From positions 1-8,180 of the forward strand of contig JAJZHJ010000046.1 of assembly GCA_021804525.1 (NCBI GenBank): a DNA stretch of 8,180 bases. Reading direction: 5' to 3'. The DNA is from Bacteroidota bacterium (GTDB lineage Bacteria; Bacteroidota; Bacteroidia; Bacteroidales; Paludibacteraceae). Shown here one piece after another: positions 1 through 7,506 of the stretch. Position 1 is the first letter of the stretch. Each line of letters opens with the position of its first letter. The translations under genes were made by a program, and so were the position numbers. The notes under the pieces were generated by a model, which did no database searches, was not told the origin of the DNA, and worked only from the letters and a program-made list of their open reading frames with translations.

Positions 1-349
1 ACATGGCCATGCCACAGCCAATGAAAAACAACGACACTACTGCAGTGAGGTAGTTGGGGAACAGAGCCAGCATGAATGCTCCAAAGAAAGATATTACGAA
101 AGCAGCCACCATGATCTTTTTCTCTTTATATTTCTCCACGAGTATGCCGGCAGGGATTGAAACAATGCCATAAGCAATAAAAAAAGCAAAGGGCAGAACG
201 GCTACCAATGTGAGATTCAACTTAAACCCCTTGATGATATCAGGAACCAGCGGCCCGATGATATTGGTCAGGAAAGAGATCACGAAGAAGGTCAACATGA
301 TCAACGCAACGACGTAATAGTTTATTTTTGTTTGCTTTGTGTGTGTCAT
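1..349 (-). CDS. MFS sugar permease, FucP/FHS type (N-terminal part, truncated by window edge)
   Basis: An inner-membrane sugar importer of the major facilitator superfamily. Translation from the ATG at 349 gives 116 residues with no stop before the left edge, about a quarter to a third of a usual 400-440 residue permease. Hydrophobic segments lie at about 11-31, 47-66, 79-97 and 100-116 onward, the expected TM1-TM4. The loop between TM2 and TM3 has the MFS motif-A pattern (GILVEKYKEKK, about 68-78), preceded by the Pro-Ala-Gly typical of FucP-like proteins. FucP relatives transport fucose, glucose/galactose or GlcNAc (NagP) with protons or sodium. The substrate cannot be read from this fragment. 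Being last after three amino-sugar exo-hydrolases, it plausibly imports GlcNAc, GlcN or MurNAc (inference). The Asn-Asp pair before the Leu-Ile-Pro stretch in FucP appears as Ile-Gly here (my alignment from memory), so it may not be a true fucose permease. Confidence 0.85.
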   Translation of the reverse strand, partial: MTHTKQTKINYYVVALIMLTFFVISFLTNIIGPLVPDIIKGFKLNLTLVAVLPFAFFIAYGIVSIPAGILVEKYKEKKIMVAAFVISFFGAFMLALFPNYLTAVVSLFFIGCGMAM

Positions 350-354
350 CTGAC

Positions 355-368
355 TATATTTTATTGAT
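355..368 (-). promoter_or_regulatory. AT-rich leader element upstream of the permease start (copy 1 of a shared 14-mer)
   Basis: The transcript-strand sequence ATCAATAAAATATA sits 5 nt upstream of the permease ATG. The identical 14-mer is found 2 nt upstream of the GH20 ATG (7474-7487). There is no purine-rich Shine-Dalgarno sequence at either start. Unstructured A/U-rich leaders are known to drive initiation in Bacteroidetes, where SD sequences are often absent, so a translation-initiation role is the likeliest reading. A shared processing or regulatory site is possible. Confidence 0.4.
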
Positions 369-393
369 TTATAAGGATTGAAAAGTGATGGCT

Positions 394-417
394 ATTGTAT
401 GAGCTTCATTCAACAAT
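394..417 (-). other. Small imperfect hairpin just after the GH2 stop codon
   Basis: On the transcript strand the outer arms ATTGT/ACAAT and inner arms ATGA/TCAT pair around a 3-nt loop, with a 3-nt bulge (TGA) on one side. It begins 3 nt after the stop codon of the GH2 gene. No U-run follows directly, so it is not a convincing intrinsic terminator. It could be an RNA-processing or 3'-end stabilising stem between the hydrolase and permease cistrons, or chance in AT-rich spacer DNA. Confidence 0.25.
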
Positions 418-420
418 TCA

Positions 421-3039
421 TTATTCCACATTCCATCCACCCACAGTCACCTGTACAGCATCTCCATGCAGATCGGATGAATGACAATGTCCTGAAACAG
501 TTCTTTCTTCACCTGGCAATAACGTGAAATAATTGTCACCCCAAAACACGGGCACTACCGAGGCATTACTTTCTTTGTTTTTTAGATCAAGATAGACCAT
601 AAAGGCGAGATGTGTTGACGGATTTTTCAGTTTCACTTGAACGTATGTATCATTACCTTTTATTGATACCGACACGTTCTTTTCTAATTTCACAGCAGGT
701 AATTGTTGCAACATCGTGAGATTGGCATACTGCGACTGGGGAGTAATGTACCAGTTACTTTTTGCCTCATCTAGTTCATCTTTTATCGTTGAAAGCACAT
801 AAAAGTTAGTGCTTACTAATTGATGAAGCTTATTGTGCAACCGAAGATTCAGAAACCATGTTTTACTGACATTGAGATTGGAGGGCAAGGTAACCGCTTG
901 CTTCGTTGTTTGGGCAGGCAGGGAATGCAACGAAATAGTTTGATGAAATACCGGTTTCATATTGAAATCAAACACGCTTACATCAGCTGAAAGATCAGTT
1001 GCTTTTTCGGCAGTATTATTCATGACAACCACACTGTTATTGCCATAATTATACGAAACATGAAGCGGCTCATTAGCCACACGTGCACCATAAAAAGCTC
1101 CAGTAGGCATCAGGTAATAATCATATAATTGCCACCACAGTTTAGGCCATGATGCGTTATACATCCACTGAATGATGCCGGTTGCCTTGAAACGGTTTGT
1201 TTCAAAGGCTTCATACATAGCTCTCATACCTTCGTAATTGAGGTATTGAGCCTTTCTCAGATAGTCGGTCAGGTTGTTCGGAGATCCCAGTCTGTTGTCC
1301 ATGGCACGGTTATAGGCTGTCAGATTATGAAACGCCCCTCTTGCTGCATGATACATCCAAGCGCTCCCGATAGGCCAGATTGAATCGTTAGGGATCATCT
1401 TCTGCAAACTTTCCAATACAGGTATCTCAGGGCCGGGACCTGTTTCGGTATTAAATCCAAAAGCTCCACCATAAAGCGTATCGACATACCAATAACTTGG
1501 TGGTACATAATCATAAGGACCACGCATTTTCACCGCTGTTGGCCCGGTAAGAACACTGGTATGTTCTGCCGCAGAAGCCACAGAAGGACGAGTAGGGTCA
1601 TCCTGCCGCAAGACGTTCAAATATCGCTTCTCCAGTTCAGGTCTGGGCCATTTGTCACTCCCATAAAGCCAAAGGAAAATGCTTGGATGATTTCTTAGCC
1701 AGATAATCTGATCATGCCACGATTCGGCAGCTATATCATTCTGTTCAGGGGTAATAATCGCGCTATATTTATCGTCTTTGACCTTCATTAGATTTGACCA
1801 TTCCCACTGACAACTGAAGCCGGCCATGATCAAGATTCCTTTTTCATCACATAGATCATAAATATGCTGATTATGACCCCAAAAACCCTCCATACGAATG
1901 GCATTCAAGTTCATGTGAACCGCGTAATCAATACCGGCACGTTCATACTCAGGTGTTGCATTCAGTAACATTGGATCTGTCCAACCGCCTCCTTTAATGA
2001 GTATTTTCTTCCCATTGAGTCTGAACCCTCTATATCCTTCCTTTGTAATATAATCCGATACAGAACGCACACCAAAGCGAATATGTTCTTTATCAGAAAG
2101 CTCATTTCCGACGTAGAACCGGAGATGTAAGTCGTACAGATTGGGCTTACCTAACGTATGTACCCACCAGAGTTTAGGATGATCCATTTTTAATTGAGCA
2201 AATTGAGATGGCGTAAATACCATCTCTCTGCTTGCATTTGGCGGTAATGCAACATGCTGTGAAAAGGAGATATGTTCACCGATCATTCCTTTCAGTTCCC
2301 CCTCGACCGGTTTATCGGTATGATTCCGCAAAAGAGCACTGATAGTTATCTCGGCATGATTGAGCGTAACCGTATCCACTTTTGTCTGCACAAATGGTTG
2401 ATCAATCGATACCGGTCCTGAGAATAGCAGTTCTACATCTCGCCATATTCCCATGTTATGATCAGCAGGCTGAGGATTCCAATCCACAAAGCCGACACTC
2501 AATTCTCCTGCTTTTTCCCTCGTTACTTCCAGCGCAAGCACATTGTTGACTTTTTTTAGATATGGAGTGACGTTCAGCACAAATTGTCTAAAACTTCCTT
2601 GTAGCGTATCCGAAGAGGCGATCTTCTTCCCGTTTAACCATACATCGGCACGGTAGTTAATGCCATTGAAACGCAGACGATAAACTTGACCTGAGGATAT
2701 ATTCGAAACATTAAACGTGGTACGATACCACCAGGGAATATTAAACAAGCTGTCAGGAATCTTTTCAAGGTTGCGGTCAAAGAAAATATTCTTATAGATA
2801 CTGTCGGCTACCAGCGAACCTAAAACCGTGCCAGGAACTGTGGCTTCATGCCAGTTTTTAGTTGAAAAATTCGTATCGGATATCTCCTGACCATTGGCTG
2901 TAACCTTTGCGGAAGATTGTATCTGCCAGTTATTTTTTAATGCCTGGTTTTGAACTGCCCATTGACCAGCGCATTTGGAGGCTATCGAAAGCATAATCAC
3001 CAAAAGAAGGAATCCGGTTCTGTTAAATAATTGTTTCAT
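421..3039 (-). CDS. Secreted GH2 exo-beta-D-glucosaminidase (CsxA/GlcNase-type subfamily)
   Basis: Predicted to release D-glucosamine from the non-reducing end of GlcN-containing oligosaccharides, acting in the periplasm or outside the cell. The 872 residues start at an ATG followed by a Sec signal peptide (1-25, probable cleavage at CAG|Q26). Then come the GH2 sugar-binding jelly roll (about 38-205), an Ig-like domain (about 213-325), the TIM barrel (about 330-640) and C-terminal Ig-like domains (about 660-870). The acid/base site reads GSD (Asp462), not the usual Asn-Glu of GH2. The nucleophile is Glu532 in NTETGPG. This matches Amycolatopsis CsxA (Asp469, Glu541) in spacing (70 vs 72), and MRGPYDYVPPSYWY and ANEPLHVSY closely resemble my recollection of CsxA. 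Glu384 in the IRMEG segment fits a CsxA substrate-pocket acid. CsxA's C-terminal carbohydrate-binding module is absent. Annotation pipelines may call such proteins endo-beta-mannosidase. Subfamily confidence is high; exact substrate is less certain. Confidence 0.85.
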   Translation of the reverse strand: MKQLFNRTGFLLLVIMLSIASKCAGQWAVQNQALKNNWQIQSSAKVTANGQEISDTNFSTKNWHEATVPGTVLGSLVADSIYKNIFFDRNLEKIPDSLFNIPWWYRTTFNVSNISSGQVYRLRFNGINYRADVWLNGKKIASSDTLQGSFRQFVLNVTPYLKKVNNVLALEVTREKAGELSVGFVDWNPQPADHNMGIWRDVELLFSGPVSIDQPFVQTKVDTVTLNHAEITISALLRNHTDKPVEGELKGMIGEHISFSQHVALPPNASREMVFTPSQFAQLKMDHPKLWWVHTLGKPNLYDLHLRFYVGNELSDKEHIRFGVRSVSDYITKEGYRGFRLNGKKILIKGGGWTDPMLLNATPEYERAGIDYAVHMNLNAIRMEGFWGHNQHIYDLCDEKGILIMAGFSCQWEWSNLMKVKDDKYSAIITPEQNDIAAESWHDQIIWLRNHPSIFLWLYGSDKWPRPELEKRYLNVLRQDDPTRPSVASAAEHTSVLTGPTAVKMRGPYDYVPPSYWYVDTLYGGAFGFNTETGPGPEIPVLESLQKMIPNDSIWPIGSAWMYHAARGAFHNLTAYNRAMDNRLGSPNNLTDYLRKAQYLNYEGMRAMYEAFETNRFKATGIIQWMYNASWPKLWWQLYDYYLMPTGAFYGARVANEPLHVSYNYGNNSVVVMNNTAEKATDLSADVSVFDFNMKPVFHQTISLHSLPAQTTKQAVTLPSNLNVSKTWFLNLRLHNKLHQLVSTNFYVLSTIKDELDEAKSNWYITPQSQYANLTMLQQLPAVKLEKNVSVSIKGNDTYVQVKLKNPSTHLAFMVYLDLKNKESNASVVPVFWGDNYFTLLPGEERTVSGHCHSSDLHGDAVQVTVGGWNVE

Positions 3040-3102
3040 GATAAATAAATTATGGTTCTTAAGTTTTGTGCATTCAATATGTCGTGATCCGCAAGTAAGG
3101 AT

Positions 3103-4932
3103 TCAATGACCAAACGTTATTTTGTAAATTTCCCCTTCCACTAATGAGAAGTAAATAGCACTTGCTGTTTTGTCTATCGTAAATTGATTGACTTCAGAAT
3201 TACCGCAATGAGCATGCCACAATACCTTATGGCTTCGGGCATCAATAGCAACCACTACTCCATGACGCGAGCCAAGATAAACTACTCCCCTATATTCAAT
3301 AATCGGGCATGGTGCATGTTCGTATCCTAATCCTGCGTCAATTACCCAAAGAGGCTGAAAGGTTGGTGTTTCAGAAGAGACTGCCAATAGTCTCCCATCC
3401 ATCAATTTGGCAAAGATAGTCTTTCCATTTTGCGAAACTCCTTGCGATTCGCGTACTGGAAGTGCGTTGCTGCGCCACAAAGTGCTGCCATTCACAAAAG
3501 AAATACTTGTCATGTAACGATCTGGGGCAACGATGACTACGTGATTGTTGTTGATGATCGGCACACAATTTGCGGGAGAATAAAGCTCTTGTGTTTTTCC
3601 ATCATTCCATTTCCAAATCAATTTGCCGTTGCGATTGTTCAAACAATACAAATAACCGTCCCAAGCACCAAACACAACTTTATCGTCAGCTATTGCGGGA
3701 CGTGCCTGACAATAACTATTCAACCCAGAGAAACACCAATCGACAGCCCCCGTTGCGATATCTATTTTATAAAACTTCTTATAACCACCCTGATACCATT
3801 TTCCCCGCACCACCACTCCATCAGCCACGAAAGGAACATTACCAGGTACCTGCCAAAGTTTCGTACCATGCAGTGTTGAAAAAGCATACAAGGTGTCATT
3901 CGTTGCCGGAACAAGCAATTTGTTATCTGCATAGACAGGTGTAGAATAGAGTGATATGCCCGTAAGGTAGGTCCACGTTGCTTGGCCATCCTTTTTTGCA
4001 ATTGCTTTTATCTCACCCAATGAATTTCCAAAATAGAATGACTTTTTATCGAGTGCCACTCCGGTAAATATAGAAGCCGTATCCCGATAAACAAGTGATA
4101 GTCGCACCCCATGGGGAAAAGAAGCTATGGAATCATGTGCCCACTTTGGAGCAATCGTATCGTTGTTATTCAAGGCAAACGCATAACGACGACGCTGTAT
4201 CCCTCCAACCAATTTTTCGTTGACAAAAACAGAATCGTTAGTGAGACGCACAAATGAATAACCTGCAACACTATCGCCGGACAGAAATGTAGAACGCACC
4301 ATAATATCATGAAAACGACCAAACAACATATTTTTGTATTGATGCCCATGTCCACAAAAAGCAACAGATGTATGGTGTTTTTTTAGCATAGAAACAACCT
4401 CGGGGCCATTGCCCAAATCATCCACCGTGAAAGGATAATGACAGAAGGAAACAATCTTTACACCTGGTGGAACGTGTGTGAGAGTTCTGTCTATCCAACG
4501 TATATCTTCCTGTTTCACAATGCCATCACCCATTTTCATATATGGACCGGTATCGAATCCAATAAAAAAGAATTGATTATATCGAAATGCAACCCGATCT
4601 TTACCAAACAGTTTGAAATATTCTTTGACGGCACTTTCCGACCATGTTGTTTCATGATTTCCTGGGAGGACATAATAAGGCATGGTAAAACGCTCAAACA
4701 TGCGCTTAACATTCAGCAATTCCGCATTGCTACCTTGATTGGTCAAATCACCTGTAATGATGACAAAAGGCACTTTTGACGCATTGATTTCATGAATGAT
4801 TCTTGCCAAAGCACGTTCGTTGGCATTACCCGGACTCACGTGGAGATCGGTCAATAATGCAAATTCCGTTTGAGCCTTAAAGGGACAAACCAACAACAAG
4901 CAGCAATAAAGCAGGAGAATCTTTTTATTCAT
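3103..4932 (-). CDS. Secreted calcineurin-like metallophosphoesterase fused to a PQQ-like beta-propeller
   Basis: A 609-residue two-domain protein of unknown substrate. The N-terminal half (about 24-235) has the full dimetal phosphoesterase set: DLH (Asp29, His31), GDLTN (Asp62), GNHE (Asn92, His93), CHYP (His165) and GHGH (His195, His197), so it should be active. The C-terminal half (about 280-605) is a PQQ-type propeller, with blade-closing Trp residues at 320, 360, 399, 440, 486, 529 and 572. A Sec signal peptide (1-20, probable cleavage FKA|Q21) places it outside the cytoplasm; Cys16 lies in no good lipobox. I chose the ATG at 4932; an in-frame TTG at 4944 would add Met-Asn-Lys-Lys and overlap the upstream gene. 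It starts 4 nt after the GH20 stop, suggesting translational coupling. Similar phosphatase-propeller proteins occur in Bacteroidetes, but I know of no defined function. In this operon it may remove a phosphate or phosphodiester substituent from a glycan (inference). The propeller may bind substrate or protein and need not carry PQQ. Confidence 0.88.
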   Translation of the reverse strand: MNKKILLLYCCLLLVCPFKAQTEFALLTDLHVSPGNANERALARIIHEINASKVPFVIITGDLTNQGSNAELLNVKRMFERFTMPYYVLPGNHETTWSESAVKEYFKLFGKDRVAFRYNQFFFIGFDTGPYMKMGDGIVKQEDIRWIDRTLTHVPPGVKIVSFCHYPFTVDDLGNGPEVVSMLKKHHTSVAFCGHGHQYKNMLFGRFHDIMVRSTFLSGDSVAGYSFVRLTNDSVFVNEKLVGGIQRRRYAFALNNNDTIAPKWAHDSIASFPHGVRLSLVYRDTASIFTGVALDKKSFYFGNSLGEIKAIAKKDGQATWTYLTGISLYSTPVYADNKLLVPATNDTLYAFSTLHGTKLWQVPGNVPFVADGVVVRGKWYQGGYKKFYKIDIATGAVDWCFSGLNSYCQARPAIADDKVVFGAWDGYLYCLNNRNGKLIWKWNDGKTQELYSPANCVPIINNNHVVIVAPDRYMTSISFVNGSTLWRSNALPVRESQGVSQNGKTIFAKLMDGRLLAVSSETPTFQPLWVIDAGLGYEHAPCPIIEYRGVVYLGSRHGVVVAIDARSHKVLWHAHCGNSEVNQFTIDKTASAIYFSLVEGEIYKITFGH

Positions 4933-4943
4933 CTTTTTATTCA
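4920..4943 (-). repeat. Perfect 12-bp tandem duplication spanning the GH20 stop and phosphoesterase start
   Basis: Two adjacent identical copies of TGAATAAAAAGA (transcript strand). The first copy supplies the TAA stop of the GH20 gene (4937-4939). The boundary between the copies supplies the ATG of the phosphoesterase (4930-4932). In the phosphoesterase frame the unit reads (TTG/ATG)-Asn-Lys-Lys twice, so two in-frame potential starts are 12 nt apart. It looks like a slippage duplication kept because 12 bp preserves frame. Confidence 0.9.
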
Positions 4944-7471
4944 ATCCGTAAATCCTGAATCACCATCATGGGATTCGCAGTTGGCGCGTCAATCACAATA
5001 CGCACCGCTTTGACAGAGTGAGTTGGCGAAATAGAAGCCTTCCCATCTTTATAAGCAGCGGCATATTCAAAATGAACGCCATCATACGAAACTTCTAAAT
5101 GACCATGATCAATGGGAAACAAAGTCAACATAGGCATTCCTGTCACCGACGTAATCGACTTGCAAACCAAAGGAGAAGCAAAAACAAACGTCAAAGCATC
5201 ACCGGCTTTGGCATTCGGACGGCAGGAAACCGTCGTGCTGAAATTGTAATCAGTCAAAGGCAATGCGTTGTGATTCGTCAATGGCATATTAACGATTACA
5301 CCAGTTGTAGGCGTCAGATATGGCACCCGTTGCATCTGCACCGTACCCGATGTTGCCTTTGTTCCTTTCAACTCAGCACGAAGTGAATAGACTTTGGTAG
5401 CGTCATAAGCAGGCGCTATTAGCCGATAATGCCAATTCCCGTTGGTAACATTTTGCAAAAGCGCAGACGCAACCTCATACCCATTTTCCAACAAATCGAC
5501 GCGACCAACGGAAAGTGCATCTATAACCGAATCGGGCGTTAACGTAACATCCCAACTGCCTTCTTGGTTAAAGACAGGAGTGAGATTCCATGTTTTCAGG
5601 TTCCATGTTGCCTGATTTTGTATCGTCCAAGTTCCCACAGGAATCCGAACAGGTGAAATGGCAATGCTCGCCAATGATGGAGTATAAAAGGTTCTGAATT
5701 TCAAAGAATCAGGCGAATTTGTCGGAATTGAATCCTTATAAACGGGGGACTGCAACGTTGGTAAACTGCCATCTTTTGTATATCGCACCTCAGCACCTGC
5801 AAAAGGAAGTGAAACAGAAACAAATCCTGATCGATAAAAGGCTTTGGGAGGTGGCACACGAAAAGCGATATTCATATACTCCATGCGCTGAAAGTGCGTT
5901 CGCGTCAAACGTGTATAAAAATCATCCCAATTGCGATCAGACTGAGGAGTCCAAGCCACTTCAGCCAATGCTGCAATGCGCGGATAGGATTGATATTCCA
6001 TAAAACGAGCCGGTTTATTCAACAATTCAGACCATAAAGCACCTTGCACCCCTTTTATATAACGAAACGAATCATCCGGGAAAAGGTTATTTTCCAACGG
6101 ATTGAATGAATAGACCTTTTTTAGCGGGACAATTCCTGCCCAGTTATGTCCCCGATCGTTGATTGACTGTGCCATATCGAAATAGAAATAGCTTCCCATT
6201 ATCAACACTGTCGGATAATGTTTTGTTGCAGCTTCAGCGGCTTTTGCCGTCGAATGCCAAGCATATACTGTGGTTGTCGTGTCAAGCGAACCACCGTCCA
6301 TGATTTCATCCCAACCAGCCATTTGTTTTCCTAATGAATGCAGAATTCCTCCCAATCGATGAATAAAATAATGTTGCAACTCGACCGCATTTGTAAAATG
6401 TTCTTTCAGCATTAATGCCTTGCAGCGGGAACAATGATCCCAGAAATAAGGATTGACCTCGTCACCGCCGATATGGATATATTTTGATGGAAATAAACCG
6501 GCAATTTCTTTGAATATCACTGCCAACATTTTATAGTTCTGTTCATTGCCGACACACCACACATTCGGGTCGTGCCAATCCCAATTGGCGGCAGAAAGAG
6601 ATGCTTTGCGCAAAGCCGAGCTATCCAATTTGCATAATATCTGAGGATAAGCGACTGCAACGGCCCTACTATGACCAGGAATGTCAATCTCGGGAATTAT
6701 TTCCACGTTCCGTAGCGCAGCGTAGCGTACCACAGCTTTTATTTCTTTTTGTGTATAAAAACCACCATATCGTTTATCTCCCGATCCATAAGCCGGAGGC
6801 AACAGCTCATGAGGCCCTCGCCATGCACCGATAGATGTCAATCTTGGATAATGTTTTATTTCGATGCGCCAACCCTGATCATCCGACAGATGCCAATGGA
6901 ATCGATTTATTTTGTGCATGGACAACCAATCGATATATTTTTCTACGATTGGCACAGCAAAAAATTGACGAGACACGTCAAGCATCATTCCGCGATACCG
7001 AAAACGGGGATAATCACTGATTTGCACATCCGGCATCTGCCAAGTTACTCCATGAACCAACGTATCGGCATAAACCTGTGGAGGCAACAGTTGCAACAAG
7101 GTTTGAATTCCGTTGAACAAACCACCACGATCTTTACCAACAATCGTAGCTCCTTGTCTATTGACAGTTAATGTATAACCTTCTTCTGGCAGTTGCAACA
7201 AAGAATTTACTATCAATATAATTCCGTTTGAAACATGCATATTAGATGAAATTCGGCATGGAAATCCGGTTGAATGATGCAATTTCTGGCTCAGATATCT
7301 TGCTAAATCCCGATATGCATGATTCGAAGCAATAACGGTTGATGGCGTAAAATTAAATTGGCCCTGTTCTATTTGCACATGAACCGGTTTTGGAATTAAA
7401 TCGAGGTTCGCTTGGGCTGTCAATGATCCCACCAAAAGCCAACTTCCTATTAGAAATAACATCTTTTTCAT
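4937..7471 (-). CDS. Secreted GH20 beta-N-acetylhexosaminidase with C-terminal accessory modules
   Basis: Releases terminal beta-linked GlcNAc (or GalNAc) by substrate-assisted catalysis, outside the cytoplasm. The 844 residues begin with a Sec signal peptide (1-19, probable cleavage LTA|Q20). They continue with the GH20b alpha/beta domain (about 25-150, starting at IPKP) and the GH20 TIM barrel (about 152-505). Key residues are present: Arg160 in YRGMMLDVSR, HWHLSDDQGWR (about 192-202), the catalytic pair Asp337-Glu338 in HIGGDE, and Trp480/Glu482 in ALWSE. These match Streptomyces plicatus SpHex (Arg162, Asp313-Glu314). After the barrel come a chitobiase-C-like domain (about 545-610; YTKDGSLPT), a beta-rich module (about 612-715) and an F5/8-type-C-like domain (about 725-844). 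Such tails are common on Bacteroidetes GH20 enzymes and probably bind glycan. The gene starts 35 nt after the NamZ stop. Chitobiose, N-glycan, glycosaminoglycan and peptidoglycan GlcNAc are all possible substrates; the NamZ neighbour favours the last. Confidence 0.95.
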   Translation of the reverse strand: MKKMLFLIGSWLLVGSLTAQANLDLIPKPVHVQIEQGQFNFTPSTVIASNHAYRDLARYLSQKLHHSTGFPCRISSNMHVSNGIILIVNSLLQLPEEGYTLTVNRQGATIVGKDRGGLFNGIQTLLQLLPPQVYADTLVHGVTWQMPDVQISDYPRFRYRGMMLDVSRQFFAVPIVEKYIDWLSMHKINRFHWHLSDDQGWRIEIKHYPRLTSIGAWRGPHELLPPAYGSGDKRYGGFYTQKEIKAVVRYAALRNVEIIPEIDIPGHSRAVAVAYPQILCKLDSSALRKASLSAANWDWHDPNVWCVGNEQNYKMLAVIFKEIAGLFPSKYIHIGGDEVNPYFWDHCSRCKALMLKEHFTNAVELQHYFIHRLGGILHSLGKQMAGWDEIMDGGSLDTTTTVYAWHSTAKAAEAATKHYPTVLIMGSYFYFDMAQSINDRGHNWAGIVPLKKVYSFNPLENNLFPDDSFRYIKGVQGALWSELLNKPARFMEYQSYPRIAALAEVAWTPQSDRNWDDFYTRLTRTHFQRMEYMNIAFRVPPPKAFYRSGFVSVSLPFAGAEVRYTKDGSLPTLQSPVYKDSIPTNSPDSLKFRTFYTPSLASIAISPVRIPVGTWTIQNQATWNLKTWNLTPVFNQEGSWDVTLTPDSVIDALSVGRVDLLENGYEVASALLQNVTNGNWHYRLIAPAYDATKVYSLRAELKGTKATSGTVQMQRVPYLTPTTGVIVNMPLTNHNALPLTDYNFSTTVSCRPNAKAGDALTFVFASPLVCKSITSVTGMPMLTLFPIDHGHLEVSYDGVHFEYAAAYKDGKASISPTHSVKAVRIVIDAPTANPMMVIQDLRIE

Positions 7472-7473
7472 GG

Positions 7474-7487
7474 TATATTTTATTGAT
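7474..7487 (-). promoter_or_regulatory. AT-rich leader element upstream of the GH20 start (copy 2 of a shared 14-mer)
   Basis: The transcript-strand sequence ATCAATAAAATATA ends 2 nt before the GH20 ATG and is identical to the element upstream of the permease start at 355-368. It sits in an entirely AT-rich 35-nt spacer with no SD-like purine run. A translation leader is the likeliest role. No -33/-7 Bacteroidetes promoter was found around it. Confidence 0.4.
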
Positions 7488-7506
7488 ATATAATTTATTA
7501 CGTGCT

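Noticed and set aside
2965..3039. Lipoprotein signal in the GH2 protein (Cys23)
   Set aside because: The residues before Cys23 (Ala-Ser-Lys) do not make a lipobox, because Lys at -1 is not tolerated. A signal peptidase I site follows directly.
421..3039. Beta-mannosidase or beta-galactosidase identity for the GH2 gene
   Set aside because: The Ser-Asp acid/base pair, the GPYDYVPP motif and the C-terminal sequence match the exo-beta-D-glucosaminidase subfamily better.
3040..3102. Internal promoter in the spacer before the GH2 gene
   Set aside because: No TAnnTTTG -7 element with a correctly spaced TTG was found. Only a weak ATCC/GGAT pairing and AT-rich DNA next to the start are visible.
3430..3944. 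Plus-strand open frames of 124-149 codons opposite the phosphoesterase gene
   Set aside because: They lie wholly antisense to a well-supported gene, show no recognisable domain, and their composition is that of a reverse-frame shadow.
4933..4944. TTG at 4944 as the phosphoesterase start
   Set aside because: The ATG at 4932 gives a normal signal peptide, avoids overlap with the GH20 coding sequence, and sits 4 nt after its stop. The TTG arises from the 12-bp duplication.
6601..7171. Plus-strand open frames of 61-140 codons opposite the GH20 catalytic domain
   Set aside because: They are antisense to conserved GH20 sequence, overlap one another in different frames, and show no family features.
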